A DNA stretch of 64,000 bases from Streptomyces canus (GTDB taxonomy: Bacteria; Actinomycetota; Actinomycetes; Streptomycetales; Streptomycetaceae), in NCBI RefSeq assembly GCF_030815415.1, contig NZ_JAUSWW010000001.1:9610001-9674000 (forward strand), read 5' to 3'. Position 1 is the stretch's first letter; every line of letters begins with the position of its first letter. The notes under the pieces are model-generated. The model did no database searches. It was not told where the DNA came from and was given only the letters and a program-made list of their open reading frames with translations. A program made the position numbers and the translations under genes. Of this stretch, positions 14,268 to 22,960 are shown piece by piece.

Positions 14268-15607
14268 GTGACGAGCCGACAGATGGTCCTGGGCATGCAG
14301 TTCAGCGGCGGATACGGGGCCGCACCCGGGGCCTGGCGGCTACCGGGGGCGAACCTGAACAGCTACACGGACATGGACCAGTTCGTGCGTTACGCGCAGG
14401 CCGCCGAGCGCGGCAAGATCCAACTGCTGTTCATCGCCGACACCCCGGTCCTGGACGTCGACCTCGACCACCATGCCCCGCACCACATGATCGACCCGCT
14501 GCTGGTCCTGACCGTCCTCGCACGCGAGACCGAGCGGATCGGCCTGGTCACCACCGCCTCCACCACCTTCACCGAGCCCTACAATCTCGCCCGCCAGTTC
14601 AAGGCCCTGGACGTGATCAGCCACGGCCGGGCCGGCTGGAACGCCGTGACCACCTCGGACCCCGCCGCCGCGGCGAACTTCGGCGCGACGATCCCGCCGC
14701 GCGCGGAGAAGTACGAGCGACCCACGAGGTCATCCAGATCGTGCAGGGGCTGTGGGGCAGCTGGGAGCAGGACGCCTGGCTTCTCGACCTCGACGGCAAG
14801 CGCTTCGCTGACATGGACAAGATCCAGCCCGTCAACTTGCAGGGCAAGCACGTCGCCTCCCGCGGCCCGCTGCCCATCCCCCCGTCCGAGCAGGGCCAGC
14901 CGGTCATCTTCCAGGCAGGCGGCGGCAGTTACGGCCTGGAACTCGCGGGCCGTTACGCCAGCGGCGTCTACGCCAACCCGTACACCATCGAGGACGCCCG
15001 GGCCCACCGCCAGGCCCTGCGGGACGCGGCCGAGCGCGCCGGACGCGACCCGGACGAGGTGAAGATGCTCGCCGGCTTCATGCCGACCATCGCCCCCTCC
15101 CGCCAGGCCGCCCTTCAGCGGCGCCGCTTCCTGGACGAGGTCGTCGACCTGAACCAACGCGTCGCCTACCTCGGCGCCATGATCGGCCTCCCGCTCGGCC
15201 CCGCCCAGCTCGACGAGCCCCTGACCGCGGCCCAGCTCGCCGACGCCGTACCCAGCCCGCACGACCCACGATCCGCCCGCGCCCTCGAAGTGGCCCAGCA
15301 AGGCTGGACGCTGCGCGACGTGCTCGCCCACGGCGTCATCGACTACCACCCGGTGGTCGCCGGCACCGCCGCCGACGCGGCCGACCACATGCAGCAGTGG
15401 TTCGAGGCAGGGGCCTGTGACGGCTTCTCGATCGCCATCGACAGCTACCACGACGGCTTCGACACCTTCGTCGACCAGGTCGTCCCCATCCTGCAGGAAC
15501 GCGGCCTGTTCCACGACGACTACGAAGGCCCCACCCTGCGCGAGAACCTCGGCGCCCACGACCAGTACGGCCTCGACCCGCGCCTCACGAACCCGGCCCG
15601 GTCATGA
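14268..15607 (+). pseudogene. LLM monooxygenase (NtaA/SnaA/DszA type), frameshifted
   Basis: A complete family-length protein (about 445 residues) if one frameshift near 14718 is repaired. The first frame starts VTSRQMVLGMQFSGGYG (GTG 14268, after GGAGA), then LLFIADTPVLDVDLDHH and TTASTTFTEPYNLARQFKAL, and RAGWNAVTTSDPAAAANFG. The second frame continues HEVIQIVQGLWGSWEQDAW, VIFQAGGGSYGLELAGRYA, and ends QERGLFHDDYEGPTLRENLG. These are the marks of two-component FMNH2-dependent monooxygenases that attack nitrilotriacetate, sulfones or streptogramins. The frame breaks in KYER|THEV and may need one or two extra bases. The rest of the gene is undamaged, so a recent mutation or a sequencing error are equally possible. 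Confidence 0.8.
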
Positions 15608-15709
15608 CCCCGCCATCAAGAGAGCGGCCCTATCGCGTGCCTGACCGGACTTCGAGCGGCTGGACCGAGACCGACCCAGCTCGGAAATACGCCGCTCCCG
15701 GCATTGACC

Positions 15710-16315
15710 CTAGTAACTGTCGTACCTGGGCTTACCGTTCGGCCGGTAGACGCCGACGATGGTGCCCCCCTTCGTCGTCGAGACACTGACCGGCTCCAAC
15801 GCCGTGGGGATCGCTCCGTCGGCGAACAGCCGCTTGCCGGTGCCGATGATCACCGGATGGATGGTCAACCGGTACTCGTCTACCAGGCCATGCCGCATGA
15901 GAGTCTGGGCGAGGTCGCCGCTGCCGACGACGTTGATGTCGCCGCCGTCGGACGCCTTGAGATCGCATACGGCGTCGGCGATGTCGCCCTCCAGCAGCGT
16001 GGAGTTCTGCCACCCGACGGACGTCAGGGTCCGAGACGCCACGTACTTGTGCATGCCGTTCATCCGATCGGTGAACGGGTTGGCGGGATCGGCGGTCGGC
16101 CAGTACGACGCGAAGATCTCGTACGTCTTGCGGCCGAGCAGCATCGCGTCGGCGGGCTCGTACCAACCGGCGATGGCCGCGCCGACCTCGTCGTCGTCCA
16201 CCGGCTTCTGCCAGCCGCCGTGCTCGAAGCCGCTCTCAGCGTCCTCGTCCGGACCGCCCGGCGCCTGCATGACGCCGTCCAGCGTCAGGAACGTGCAAAC
16301 AATGATCTCGCGCAT
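15710..16315 (-). CDS. dihydrofolate-reductase-like (RibD_C) protein
   Basis: A 201-residue protein. It begins MREIIVCTFLTLDGVMQAPG, then AMLLGRKTYEIFASYWP, and contains the central NVVGSGDLAQTLMRHGLVDE and LTIHPVIIGTGKRLFADG. This is the RibD C-terminal/DHFR-like fold found in many actinomycete paralogues of unknown substrate, which probably use NADPH. The start ATG 16315 lies 8 bp after GAAGGGAG; upstream in-frame ATG codons would give an unrelated Arg-rich tail. It is convergent with the LLM gene. No folate-pathway genes are near. Confidence 0.9.
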   Translation of the reverse strand: MREIIVCTFLTLDGVMQAPGGPDEDAESGFEHGGWQKPVDDDEVGAAIAGWYEPADAMLLGRKTYEIFASYWPTADPANPFTDRMNGMHKYVASRTLTSVGWQNSTLLEGDIADAVCDLKASDGGDINVVGSGDLAQTLMRHGLVDEYRLTIHPVIIGTGKRLFADGAIPTALEPVSVSTTKGGTIVGVYRPNGKPRYDSY

Positions 16316-16402
16316 GGTGCGCTCCCTTCGTCGACGGGTAGACCGCACAGCCGCCGAAAACTCATCGGCTGAACCCCCGCGGGGCAGCACAAGGGCGCAG
16401 TC

Positions 16403-16798
16403 TCACCGCCTCAGGGCGATGACGTGGCCGTCCGGGCCCGTGAGGGTGAGCGTGCGGGCGGTTACGCGGGCCTCGTAGGTGCCGCCGGAGGGAGTGACGT
16501 CGACATAGTCGGGCGAGTAGCAGGCGATCATCGTCGCCCCGTACTTGCTGTCGAAGGTGATCGCGGACTGGACGACATTCACGACTGCCTTGCCCGAGAC
16601 ACGGTTGCAGCCGTCGTGGCCGGTGAAGGTGTGCTTGTCGGCTTCGAACATCAGCCCCGCACGGGAACCCTTCGGCACGGAGTGAGTGACGCCGTCGACA
16701 GTGATGGCGTGGGCGTGCCATTCGAGACCGGTGAGGGCGGGCGGCGCGGTGCGCGTGCCGTCATTGCCGGACTGAGCGAAGGATGTGGTCGCGTACAT
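16403..16798 (-). CDS. META-domain protein, possibly truncated
   Basis: A 131-residue protein with a META (HslJ-like) domain. LTGLEWHAHAITVDGVTHSV is followed by GLMFEADKHTFTGHDGCNRV with the typical F.G.DGCNR turn, then ITFDSKYGATMIACYSPDYV and LTLTGPDGHVIALRR. Most actinomycete META proteins are lipoproteins with two domains or a signal peptide. This one starts MYATTSFAQSGND with no signal and only one domain. An in-frame stop lies ten codons upstream. It may be a truncated lipoprotein whose export signal has been lost. Confidence 0.65.
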   Translation of the reverse strand: MYATTSFAQSGNDGTRTAPPALTGLEWHAHAITVDGVTHSVPKGSRAGLMFEADKHTFTGHDGCNRVSGKAVVNVVQSAITFDSKYGATMIACYSPDYVDVTPSGGTYEARVTARTLTLTGPDGHVIALRR

Positions 16799-17109
16799 CG
16801 AGGTGTAAGCCTCCGCGTTTCGGGTTCATTGCAGGCCATGGGGCTGGTCATCGACCACTGCCATCGGTTCGGTTTTCGCCCACGCTCGGTGCTGAATGGT
16901 GCCGACCGAGCCCGCGATGATGCGCTGACCAGCCACCCACTGCTCTCTGCCGGCAAGTGTGGGTGGTCAGCTGACGGCGCTCTCGAGGTCGATGTCTGCA
17001 GTCGCTGGCGGCGGCGGTGATGGCCTGGCGGTGGGTGTGGTCGAGACGCCTCGGATGTTCGTGCGGGTCGACGGCGACTGCACCTTCAGGTAGCCGGGGT
17101 CGTCCAACT

Positions 17110-17724
17110 CCACCTGGCCCGTGAGGAGTTCGGTACGAGGGTAGGGTTGAGCGGCTGTGCACGACGCTCACGGAGCGGGCGAAGCGGGTGAGGAAGGTGG
17201 CCTCCTCCATGGCGGTGTCGCCGCCGCCGACGACCACGATGTCGCGGTCGCGGAAGAAGAAGCCGTCGCAGGTGGCACACCAGGACACGCCCCGGCCGCA
17301 GAGCTCGTCCTCCTTCGGGAGGCCCAGCTTGCGGTAGCCGGAGCCGGAGCCGGTCGCGACGATCACCGTCTTTGCCCGGTGCACCGTGCCCGCGGTGTCG
17401 GTGACGGTCTTGATGCCGCCGGTCAGGTCGGCCTCGACGATGTCGTCGTCGACCATCTCGGCGCCGAAGCGCACCGCCTGGGCCCGCATGTTCTCCACGA
17501 GAACCGGGCCGTCGATGCCTCGGGGAAGCCGGGGAGGTTCTCGACCTCGGTGGTCGTGGTCAGCGCGCCGCCGACGAAGATCGCACCGCTGAAGACGAGG
17601 GGCTTGAGTTCGGCGCGGGCGGTGTAGAGGGCGGCGGTGTAGCCGGGCGGGCGGAGCCGATGACGACGACCTCGCGTATGCCGTCACTGGCGGTCGCGTC
17701 GGTCGTGTCGGTTCCGTTGGTCAC
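17110..17724 (-). pseudogene. thioredoxin reductase (arsT-like), frameshifted and truncated
   Basis: The GTG at 17724 opens NGTDTTDATASDGIREVVVI and the FAD motif IGS, where one frame break turns GYTAALYTARAELKPL into another frame. A second break (one C missing near 17525) restores GIDGPVLVENMRAQAVRFGA, then GRGVSWCATCDGFFFRDRDI with the redox-active CATC, the NADPH motif VVVGGGDTAMEEA and TRFARSVSVVH. After that the sequence diverges near 17130 and the last domain is lost. With two frameshifts and a missing C-terminus it cannot be functional. Thioredoxin reductase (arsT) genes are known companions of arsC in Streptomyces arsenic clusters, which fits this context. Confidence 0.75.
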
Positions 17725-17729
17725 TGGGC

Positions 17730-18149
17730 TCACGCCTGCTGCTTCGCGTCGATCTCGGCGATCAGCGCCTCGATGCGCGTCTTGATCTCGTCCCGGATCG
17801 GGCGAACAGCCTCGACACCCTTGCCCGCCGGGTCATCGAGGGCCCAGTCGAGGTATGTCTTGCCGGGGAAGACCGGGCAGGCGTCGCCGCAGCCCATGGT
17901 GATGACGTAGTCGGACGCCTGAACAGCCTCGGTCGTCAAGATCTTCGGCTCGGCCGCGGAGATGTCGACCCCGACCTCCTGCATGGCCTCGACCGCGGAC
18001 GGGTTGACCTGGTCGCCGGGGACGGAGCCGGCGGAGCGGACCTCGATCCGGTCGCCCGCGAGGTGGGTCAGGAAACCGGCGGCCATCTGAGAGCGCCCGG
18101 CGTTGTGGACGCAGACGAAGAGCACGGAGGCGAGCGGGCTGGAGGACAT
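17730..18149 (-). CDS. arsC: thioredoxin-coupled arsenate reductase ArsC
   Basis: A 139-residue low-molecular-weight-phosphatase-fold arsenate reductase. The P-loop VLFVCVHNAGRSQMAAGF holds nucleophile Cys13 and Arg19 (CX5R). The second and third redox cysteines are in ITMGCGDACPVFPGKTYLDW (Cys87, Cys91), and YLDWALDDPAGKGVEAVRPI closes the domain. It reduces arsenate to arsenite through a disulfide cascade resolved by thioredoxin or mycoredoxin. It is the only intact reductase in this arsenic island. It is oriented with the broken thioredoxin reductase (5 bp apart) and a broken second copy just upstream. GGAAGCACCC precedes the ATG. Confidence 0.93.
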   Translation of the reverse strand: MSSSPLASVLFVCVHNAGRSQMAAGFLTHLAGDRIEVRSAGSVPGDQVNPSAVEAMQEVGVDISAAEPKILTTEAVQASDYVITMGCGDACPVFPGKTYLDWALDDPAGKGVEAVRPIRDEIKTRIEALIAEIDAKQQA

Positions 18150-18163
18150 GGGTGCTTCCTTAG

Positions 18164-18597
18164 TACGAGGAGTGCGAGGTGTACGGGGTCCAGGCGTTCG
18201 GCAGCGAGTCGAGCAGTTCGGTGATGTGGGCGTCGATCTCGTCGCGGATGCGGCGCACGACGGCGGTCGGGGCGCCCTAGGGGTCGGTGACGGGCCAGTC
18301 CAGGTAGCGGCCGGGCACGATCGGGCAGGCATCCCCGCGGCCCATCGTGATGACGGTGTCGGTGGTCTGCACCACTTCGTCGGTCAGCGGCTTCGGGAAG
18401 GCGTCCGTGAGATCCACACCGGCCTCGGTGAGCACGTGCGCGACGATCGGCTCGACTTCGGCGGCAGGGTGCGTGCCGGCGGAGGAGACGGTGACGTGGC
18501 TGCGGACGCGGACGCGGACGTGCTCAGCCAGGCGTTCGTCGGGCAGGACGGGGGCGGGGCGGCGGTCATGGAAAACCCCTTCGGGGCGTGGGCCCAC
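18164..18597 (-). pseudogene. second arsenate-reductase-like gene, nonsense and N-terminal loss
   Basis: The frame reads VTVSSAGTHPAAEVEPIVAH, TEAGVDLTDAFPKP and TVITMGRGDACPIVPGRYLD, then meets a TAG at 18277-18279. It continues in the same frame GAPTAVVRRIRDEIDAHITE to a natural end near 18164. A single C-to-T change (CAG to TAG) explains the stop. The N-terminal catalytic CX5R loop is also absent: the sequence before SSAGTHP is Arg-rich and unlike ArsC. The first cysteine of the CxxxC pair is Arg (MGRGDAC). It is therefore an inactive duplicate beside intact arsC. Confidence 0.75.
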
Positions 18598-18638
18598 GGG
18601 CGTGGGGATGCGGGTCCCAGGGTTCAGCCAGGGCTGGT

Positions 18639-18654
18639 ATCAGCTCGGAGTGAT
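18639..18654. promoter_or_regulatory. ATCA-N8-TGAT site, candidate ArsR operator
   Basis: ATCA (18639-18642), GCTCGGAG, TGAT (18651-18654) is a perfect interrupted palindrome ending 16 bp before the arsR ATG. It lies in the divergent region shared with the arsC-side genes. ArsR-family repressors bind interrupted dyads of this general size. A nearby TATCAG repeat (18638 and 18663) may extend it. Confidence 0.5.
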
Positions 18655-18670
18655 GTGAAAATATCAGCCC

Positions 18671-18985
18671 ATGATGACGTCAGTCGACACTGATCTGATG
18701 CGGGTTCTCGCGGACCCGCTCCGCCTCCAGATCATCACCCTGCTCGCCAGGGAGACGCTCTGCAGCACGCACCTGATCGAGGAGACGGGGGCCAAGCAGA
18801 CCAACCTCTCCAACCATTTGAAGGTGCTGCGCGAGGCCGGGGTCGTGGAGACCGAGCCCTGCGGCCGGTTCACCTACTACCGGCTCAAGTCCGACGTCAT
18901 CGCCACCCTCGCGGGCCAGTTCGCCGACCTGGCAGAGACCGCGCGCGTCACCGCCGAGAACAACGTCAAGCGGTCCTGCCCCTGA
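18671..18985 (+). CDS. arsR: ArsR-family arsenic-responsive repressor
   Basis: A 104-residue winged-helix protein: MRVLADPLRLQIITLLARET, then LCSTHLIEETGAKQTNLSNH, LKVLREAGVVETEPCGRF, TYYRLKSDVIATLAGQ. The helix-turn-helix is around 30-55. Cysteines are in LCSTHL, PCGRF and the C-terminal KRSCP. This is unlike the ELCVCD pair of the E. coli protein, so any arsenite-binding site would be of another type. The gene is divergent from the arsC side and starts an aquaporin/ArsO run on the plus strand. The start is uncertain by one codon (two ATG in a row). Confidence 0.9.
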   Translation: MMTSVDTDLMRVLADPLRLQIITLLARETLCSTHLIEETGAKQTNLSNHLKVLREAGVVETEPCGRFTYYRLKSDVIATLAGQFADLAETARVTAENNVKRSCP

Positions 18986-19022
18986 CCACCGTCGCTACGG
19001 CGACTGCAATGAAGGAGTCCTG

Positions 19023-19799
19023 TTGACCGCCACCGAGGCCGCCGAGCACGACAGAACCGGGGAGGCCGCCACAGCCGGCGAGCCGCAGCCCGCGCCGGGC
19101 GCGACGCCACCCCGTACCCCGCTGACGTCCCGGGCCGCGGCCGAACTGACCGGTACAGCACTCCTCGTCGCCATCGTGATCGGCTCCGGTATCCAGGCGA
19201 CCGAACTCACGCAAGACGTCGGCATCCAGTTGCTGGCGAACTCGATCGCCACCGTCTTCGGCCTCGGCATCCTGATCCTGCTGCTCGGCCCGGTGTCGGG
19301 CGCGCACCTCAACCCCGTCGTCACGCTGGCCGAGTGGTGGACCGCGCGACGCGGCGGCGACGGTGTCACGGCCCGCGAGGTCGCGGTGTACGTCCCCGCG
19401 CAGATCGTCGGCGCGATCGCGGGCGTCGTCCTGGCGGACGCGATGTTCGGCAAGCCCCTGATGGAGTGGTCCACGCACGACCGCTCAGCCGGCCATCTAC
19501 TGCTGGGCGAGGTGGTTGCCACCGCCGGGCTCATCCTGCTGATCTTCGGCCTCGCCCGCACGAACCAGCTCCGGTTCGCACCGATGGCCGTGGCCTCGTA
19601 CATCGGTGCCGCCTACTGGTTCACGTCCTCCACGTCCTTCGCCAACCCGGCGGTGACGATCGGCCGTACCTTCAGCGACACGTTCGCGGGCATCGCGCCG
19701 GGCTCGCTGCCGGGCTTCATCGGCGCCCAACTCGTGGGCGGGATCGTCGGTCTGGCACTGGTGGCGCTCATCTTCGTGCGCGGCCGGCCCGCTGATTGA
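19023..19799 (+). CDS. aquaglyceroporin (MIP family), arsenic-island type
   Basis: A 258-residue membrane channel with six hydrophobic helices and the two half-helix motifs SGAHLNPVVTLAEWW (NPV) and SFANPAVTIGRTF (NPA). The first 38 residues are a hydrophilic Pro/Ala-rich tail, so a later start is possible; TTG 19023 follows AAGGAGTCC well. In arsenic operons such channels let arsenite leave the cell down its gradient after ArsC makes it, replacing an ArsB/Acr3 pump. No pump gene is seen here. Its TGA overlaps the TTG of the next gene (TTGA), so the two were translationally coupled. Confidence 0.9.
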   Translation: MTATEAAEHDRTGEAATAGEPQPAPGATPPRTPLTSRAAAELTGTALLVAIVIGSGIQATELTQDVGIQLLANSIATVFGLGILILLLGPVSGAHLNPVVTLAEWWTARRGGDGVTAREVAVYVPAQIVGAIAGVVLADAMFGKPLMEWSTHDRSAGHLLLGEVVATAGLILLIFGLARTNQLRFAPMAVASYIGAAYWFTSSTSFANPAVTIGRTFSDTFAGIAPGSLPGFIGAQLVGGIVGLALVALIFVRGRPAD

Positions 19800-20568
19800 C
19801 CCGTAGAACGCAGGTGGTGGTAATCGGCGGCGGCCAGTCCGGCCTCGCCGCCGGTTACCACCTGAGCCGCCTCGGCGTGGACTTCGTCATCCTCGACGCC
19901 CAGGCGACCAGGCGACGGCGGGCGATGCCTGGCAGCACACGTGGGACTCTCTTCACGTCTTCTCTCCGGCAGCCTTCTCCTCGCTGCCAGGTCGGCTCAT
20001 GCCGCCGCAGGTGGGGGAGGAGTACCCGGACGCAGAGCATCTGGTGGCGTATCTGCGGGACCACGAGAAGCGTTACGAGCGACCGGCGCGGGTGGCGGCG
20101 TGCATCGGGACGGTGAACTCCTGCGTGTGGAGACCAACTCCGGGATCTGGCACGCCCGTGCAGTGATCAGCGTGGCGGGCACGTGGTGGCGGCCCTTTCT
20201 CCCCGCTGTTCCAGGCAGGGGGCATTCCCAGGGGCGTCAGCTGCACACGGTGGAGTACCGCGGCCCGCACGACGTCGCCGGGCAGCGCGTCGTGATCGTA
20301 GGGGGCGGCAACTCCGGCGCCCAGATCGCCGCCGACCTGGCCTACGACACCGAGCAGACCTGGGTCACTCAGCGCCCGCCCCGCTACCTGGCCGACGACA
20401 TCGACGGCCACGCCCTCTTCGACGCAGCCACCGCCCGCCGCCGCGCCCTGGACGAGGGCCGCACGGACTCAGGCGGCGTCGCGTCACTGGGCGGCATCGT
20501 CGCCGTACCGCCTGTGCGCGAGGCCCGAGATCGTGGCGGCCGTCGTGCAGCGGAGAGAGTTCCCTAGC
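19796..20568 (+). pseudogene. ArsO-like flavin monooxygenase, multiply broken
   Basis: The start (TTG 19796, overlapping the aquaporin stop) gives RRTQVVVIGGGQSGLAAGYH then LSRLGVDFVILDAQ, an FAD Rossmann motif. The frame then shifts near 19905 to QHTWDSLHVFSPAAFSSLPG and PDAEHLVAYLRDHEKRYERP, and again near 20095 to GELLRVETNSGIWHARAVIS. It continues VVIVGGGNSGAQIAADLAYD with the NADPH motif GGGNSG, and TWVTQRPPRYLADDIDGHAL. The end after TDSGGVASLGGIVAVPP is truncated. ArsO-type flavoproteins accompany arsenic genes in Streptomyces, including on linear plasmids (from memory). Their exact reaction is not settled. The copy here is inactive. Confidence 0.75.
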
Positions 20569-20824
20569 CGCCGATCGCTGACATCGGGCGGTCCGGCTGG
20601 ACGAAGGTCGGGTCGTCCAGGCCCGTTCTCACGGACGAGACGAGTCGGCAGCTTGTGCAGGAATTCCCGGCGCCGGTCGGTGGGGACCAACCGCCAAAAG
20701 TTCGACCACCTTTGGTGGTCCGCGGTCACAGTGTCTGGACCTGCGGTGTGAGGGCGGCGCAACTGAAGTCCCCACGCGGTCTAACAGGTCGGAAACCGGC
20801 CGCTGCCGCGGTCGGACTAGCTTC

Positions 20825-22960
20825 GTGACTATGAGATTGTGGACGCCAGTACGGCCGCTGCTGGGCAGACTCGGCGCAATCGGCAAGGGCGTGTTCGGCA
20901 GGGGTGGTTCAGGGCCCCGCCACGGTGACGGAACGGCTCTGGGGCGTCGGCCGATCCCGGGCTGGCGCAGCATCAAAGGCCGTGTGGCGGTGGTCATCAC
21001 GGTCCCCGTCTGCCTGCTGCTGGCGGTGGCAGGTCTGGCCGTGAGCGGCCGCGCCGAGGCCCTCGGCGACGCACGGACGACGCGTGCCGAGGTTGGCCTC
21101 AGCCTGCGCATCCAGGCCCTGGTGCACCAGCTGCAACGCGAACGGGGCCTGACCAATGGCCTGTTGGGTGGCGAGGAGGAGTTCCGTCCGTCACTCGCCG
21201 CTACCCGCAAGCGCGTTGACACGGCGCTGCGCGCCATGCGCCCCGAAAACGCGGTCGAGGATGTCCTCCAGCGTCACCTGCGGCGGCTGGCCGACATTCG
21301 TGCCGCCGCCGACGGGGGCACCGCCGACCCGGGCGCCGTTCTCACCTTCTACACGCGCGCCGTCGACGCCCTGAACGCCGTCGATCCGGTGGCGGAGACC
21401 GCGACGGGCGCCGACCGTCAACTGCGCGACGGCCTGGCGGCGTTGCGGGAGCTGGCCGCGATCAAGGAGTCCGTCGCTCTCGAACGCGGGCTCCTCAACG
21501 GCGTGTTCGCCCAAGGCGCCTTCCGTGGCGACGCATACCTCGACTTCAGCGAGGTACGCGCCACACGCGTCGCCGCCCAAGCCCGTTTCCGGCAGGTCGC
21601 CACCGCACCCCAGCACGCGGCCCTGAAGAACGCCTTCGCAACCCGGGACGCCCAACGCGCTGCCGCCTACGAGAAACAGGCGGAGGGCGCCGCCGACGGC
21701 TCCGCGCTGCACGTCGACGCCGGCACCTGGTGGGACGCGATGACCGTACTCGTCGATGACCTGTACACCGTCCAGCAGTCGGTCGGTGGCGACGTACGGG
21801 ATCGGGCCGACCGGCTCAGCCACGACGCCGAGCTGGCCCTCGCCGTCTATCTCGCCGCGGGAACGCTCATGGCCGCCCTCGTCGTAGGACTCGCCGCTTT
21901 CGCCTCGCGTTCCCTCACCCGCCCGCTCGGCGCGCTCGCCGAGGCCGCCCACGAGGTGGCTCGGCACCGGCTGCCCGAGGCCGTCGCCCGGATCCAGCAA
22001 TCCCCGCAGGACCAGGCGGAGTTCCTCCGGCCGGCGGATGCCCCGGCCCACCCTGATGTACGGCAGCTGGGCGGGGCTGCGGAGATCGCCGAGGTCGCCG
22101 CGTCCCTGCACCAAGTGGAAGACACCGCCCTCCACTTGGCCGCCCAGCAGGCAGGCCTGCGCCGCAACACCACCGAATCACTGGCCAATCTCGGCCGCCG
22201 CAACCAGAACCTCGTGCGCCGCCAGCTGGGCCTCATCACCCGCCTGGAACGCAAGGAACTCGACCCGGACGCCCTCGCCGAGCTCTTCGAACTCGACCAC
22301 CTTGCCACCCGTATGCGGCGCAACGCCGAAAGCCTGCTGGTCCTGGCCGGGCAGAATCCGCCGCGACCCTCCGCAGCGCCCGCCGACGGCCTGGAAGTCG
22401 TCCAGTCCGCCGTCGCCGAGGTGGAGCAGTACCGGCGGGTCCTGATCGCGACCGTGGAGCCGGTGCGGGTACGCGGGCACGCCGTCGCCGATGTCGCCCA
22501 CCTCCTCGCCGAACTCATCGAGAACGGGCTGACCTTCTCGCCGCCGACCGAACCGGTCGAGGTGCACGGCTGGTACGACTCCGAGGACGACACGTACAGC
22601 CTCGCCGTCGTCGACCACGGCGTCGGCATGTCGGAGGCCGACAAGGCACGCGCCAACGCCCGTCTGCGCGATCCCGGGCAGGAGGCCTTCCTCGCCGCGC
22701 CCACACGGTTCCTCGGCCACCTCGTCGTCGGCCGGCTCGCCCACCGTCTCGGTGAAGGCGCCCAGGTCCACCTCTTCGACACTCCGGGCGGCGGCTTGTC
22801 CGCACTCCTTGCCCTTCCCGGTCGTCTGCTCGCCCCCGTGGAAGACCCCTCCGCGTCACCCCCGCCTGCCCGGCCCCCCGCTGTCTCCTCCCTGCTCAAC
22901 GGCTTCAGAGCAGGTGTCGCCCGTGCCGAGGCCCGAACCACCCAAGGAGCGTCATCGTGA
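20825..22960 (+). CDS. conservon sensor-like histidine kinase (CvnA type)
   Basis: A 711-residue membrane protein. The N-terminal cytoplasmic tail is followed by a first helix RVAVVITVPVCLLLAVAGLA (about 53-73). A helical nitrate/nitrite-sensing-like extracellular domain (about 75-330, with LVHQLQRERGLTNGLLGG) follows. A second helix LAVYLAAGTLMAALVVGLAA leads to a HAMP-like segment, then a coiled linker and a HATPase domain with LAELIENGLTFSPPTEPVEV and SLAVVDHGVGMSEADKAR. It lacks a clear phospho-accepting H-box, typical of conservon CvnA. It starts GTG 20825 or ATG 20831. Its TGA overlaps the roadblock gene (GTGA). In a full conservon, CvnA-D form a membrane complex like a GPCR/G-protein system. 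Confidence 0.88.
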   Translation: MTMRLWTPVRPLLGRLGAIGKGVFGRGGSGPRHGDGTALGRRPIPGWRSIKGRVAVVITVPVCLLLAVAGLAVSGRAEALGDARTTRAEVGLSLRIQALVHQLQRERGLTNGLLGGEEEFRPSLAATRKRVDTALRAMRPENAVEDVLQRHLRRLADIRAAADGGTADPGAVLTFYTRAVDALNAVDPVAETATGADRQLRDGLAALRELAAIKESVALERGLLNGVFAQGAFRGDAYLDFSEVRATRVAAQARFRQVATAPQHAALKNAFATRDAQRAAAYEKQAEGAADGSALHVDAGTWWDAMTVLVDDLYTVQQSVGGDVRDRADRLSHDAELALAVYLAAGTLMAALVVGLAAFASRSLTRPLGALAEAAHEVARHRLPEAVARIQQSPQDQAEFLRPADAPAHPDVRQLGGAAEIAEVAASLHQVEDTALHLAAQQAGLRRNTTESLANLGRRNQNLVRRQLGLITRLERKELDPDALAELFELDHLATRMRRNAESLLVLAGQNPPRPSAAPADGLEVVQSAVAEVEQYRRVLIATVEPVRVRGHAVADVAHLLAELIENGLTFSPPTEPVEVHGWYDSEDDTYSLAVVDHGVGMSEADKARANARLRDPGQEAFLAAPTRFLGHLVVGRLAHRLGEGAQVHLFDTPGGGLSALLALPGRLLAPVEDPSASPPPARPPAVSSLLNGFRAGVARAEARTTQGASS

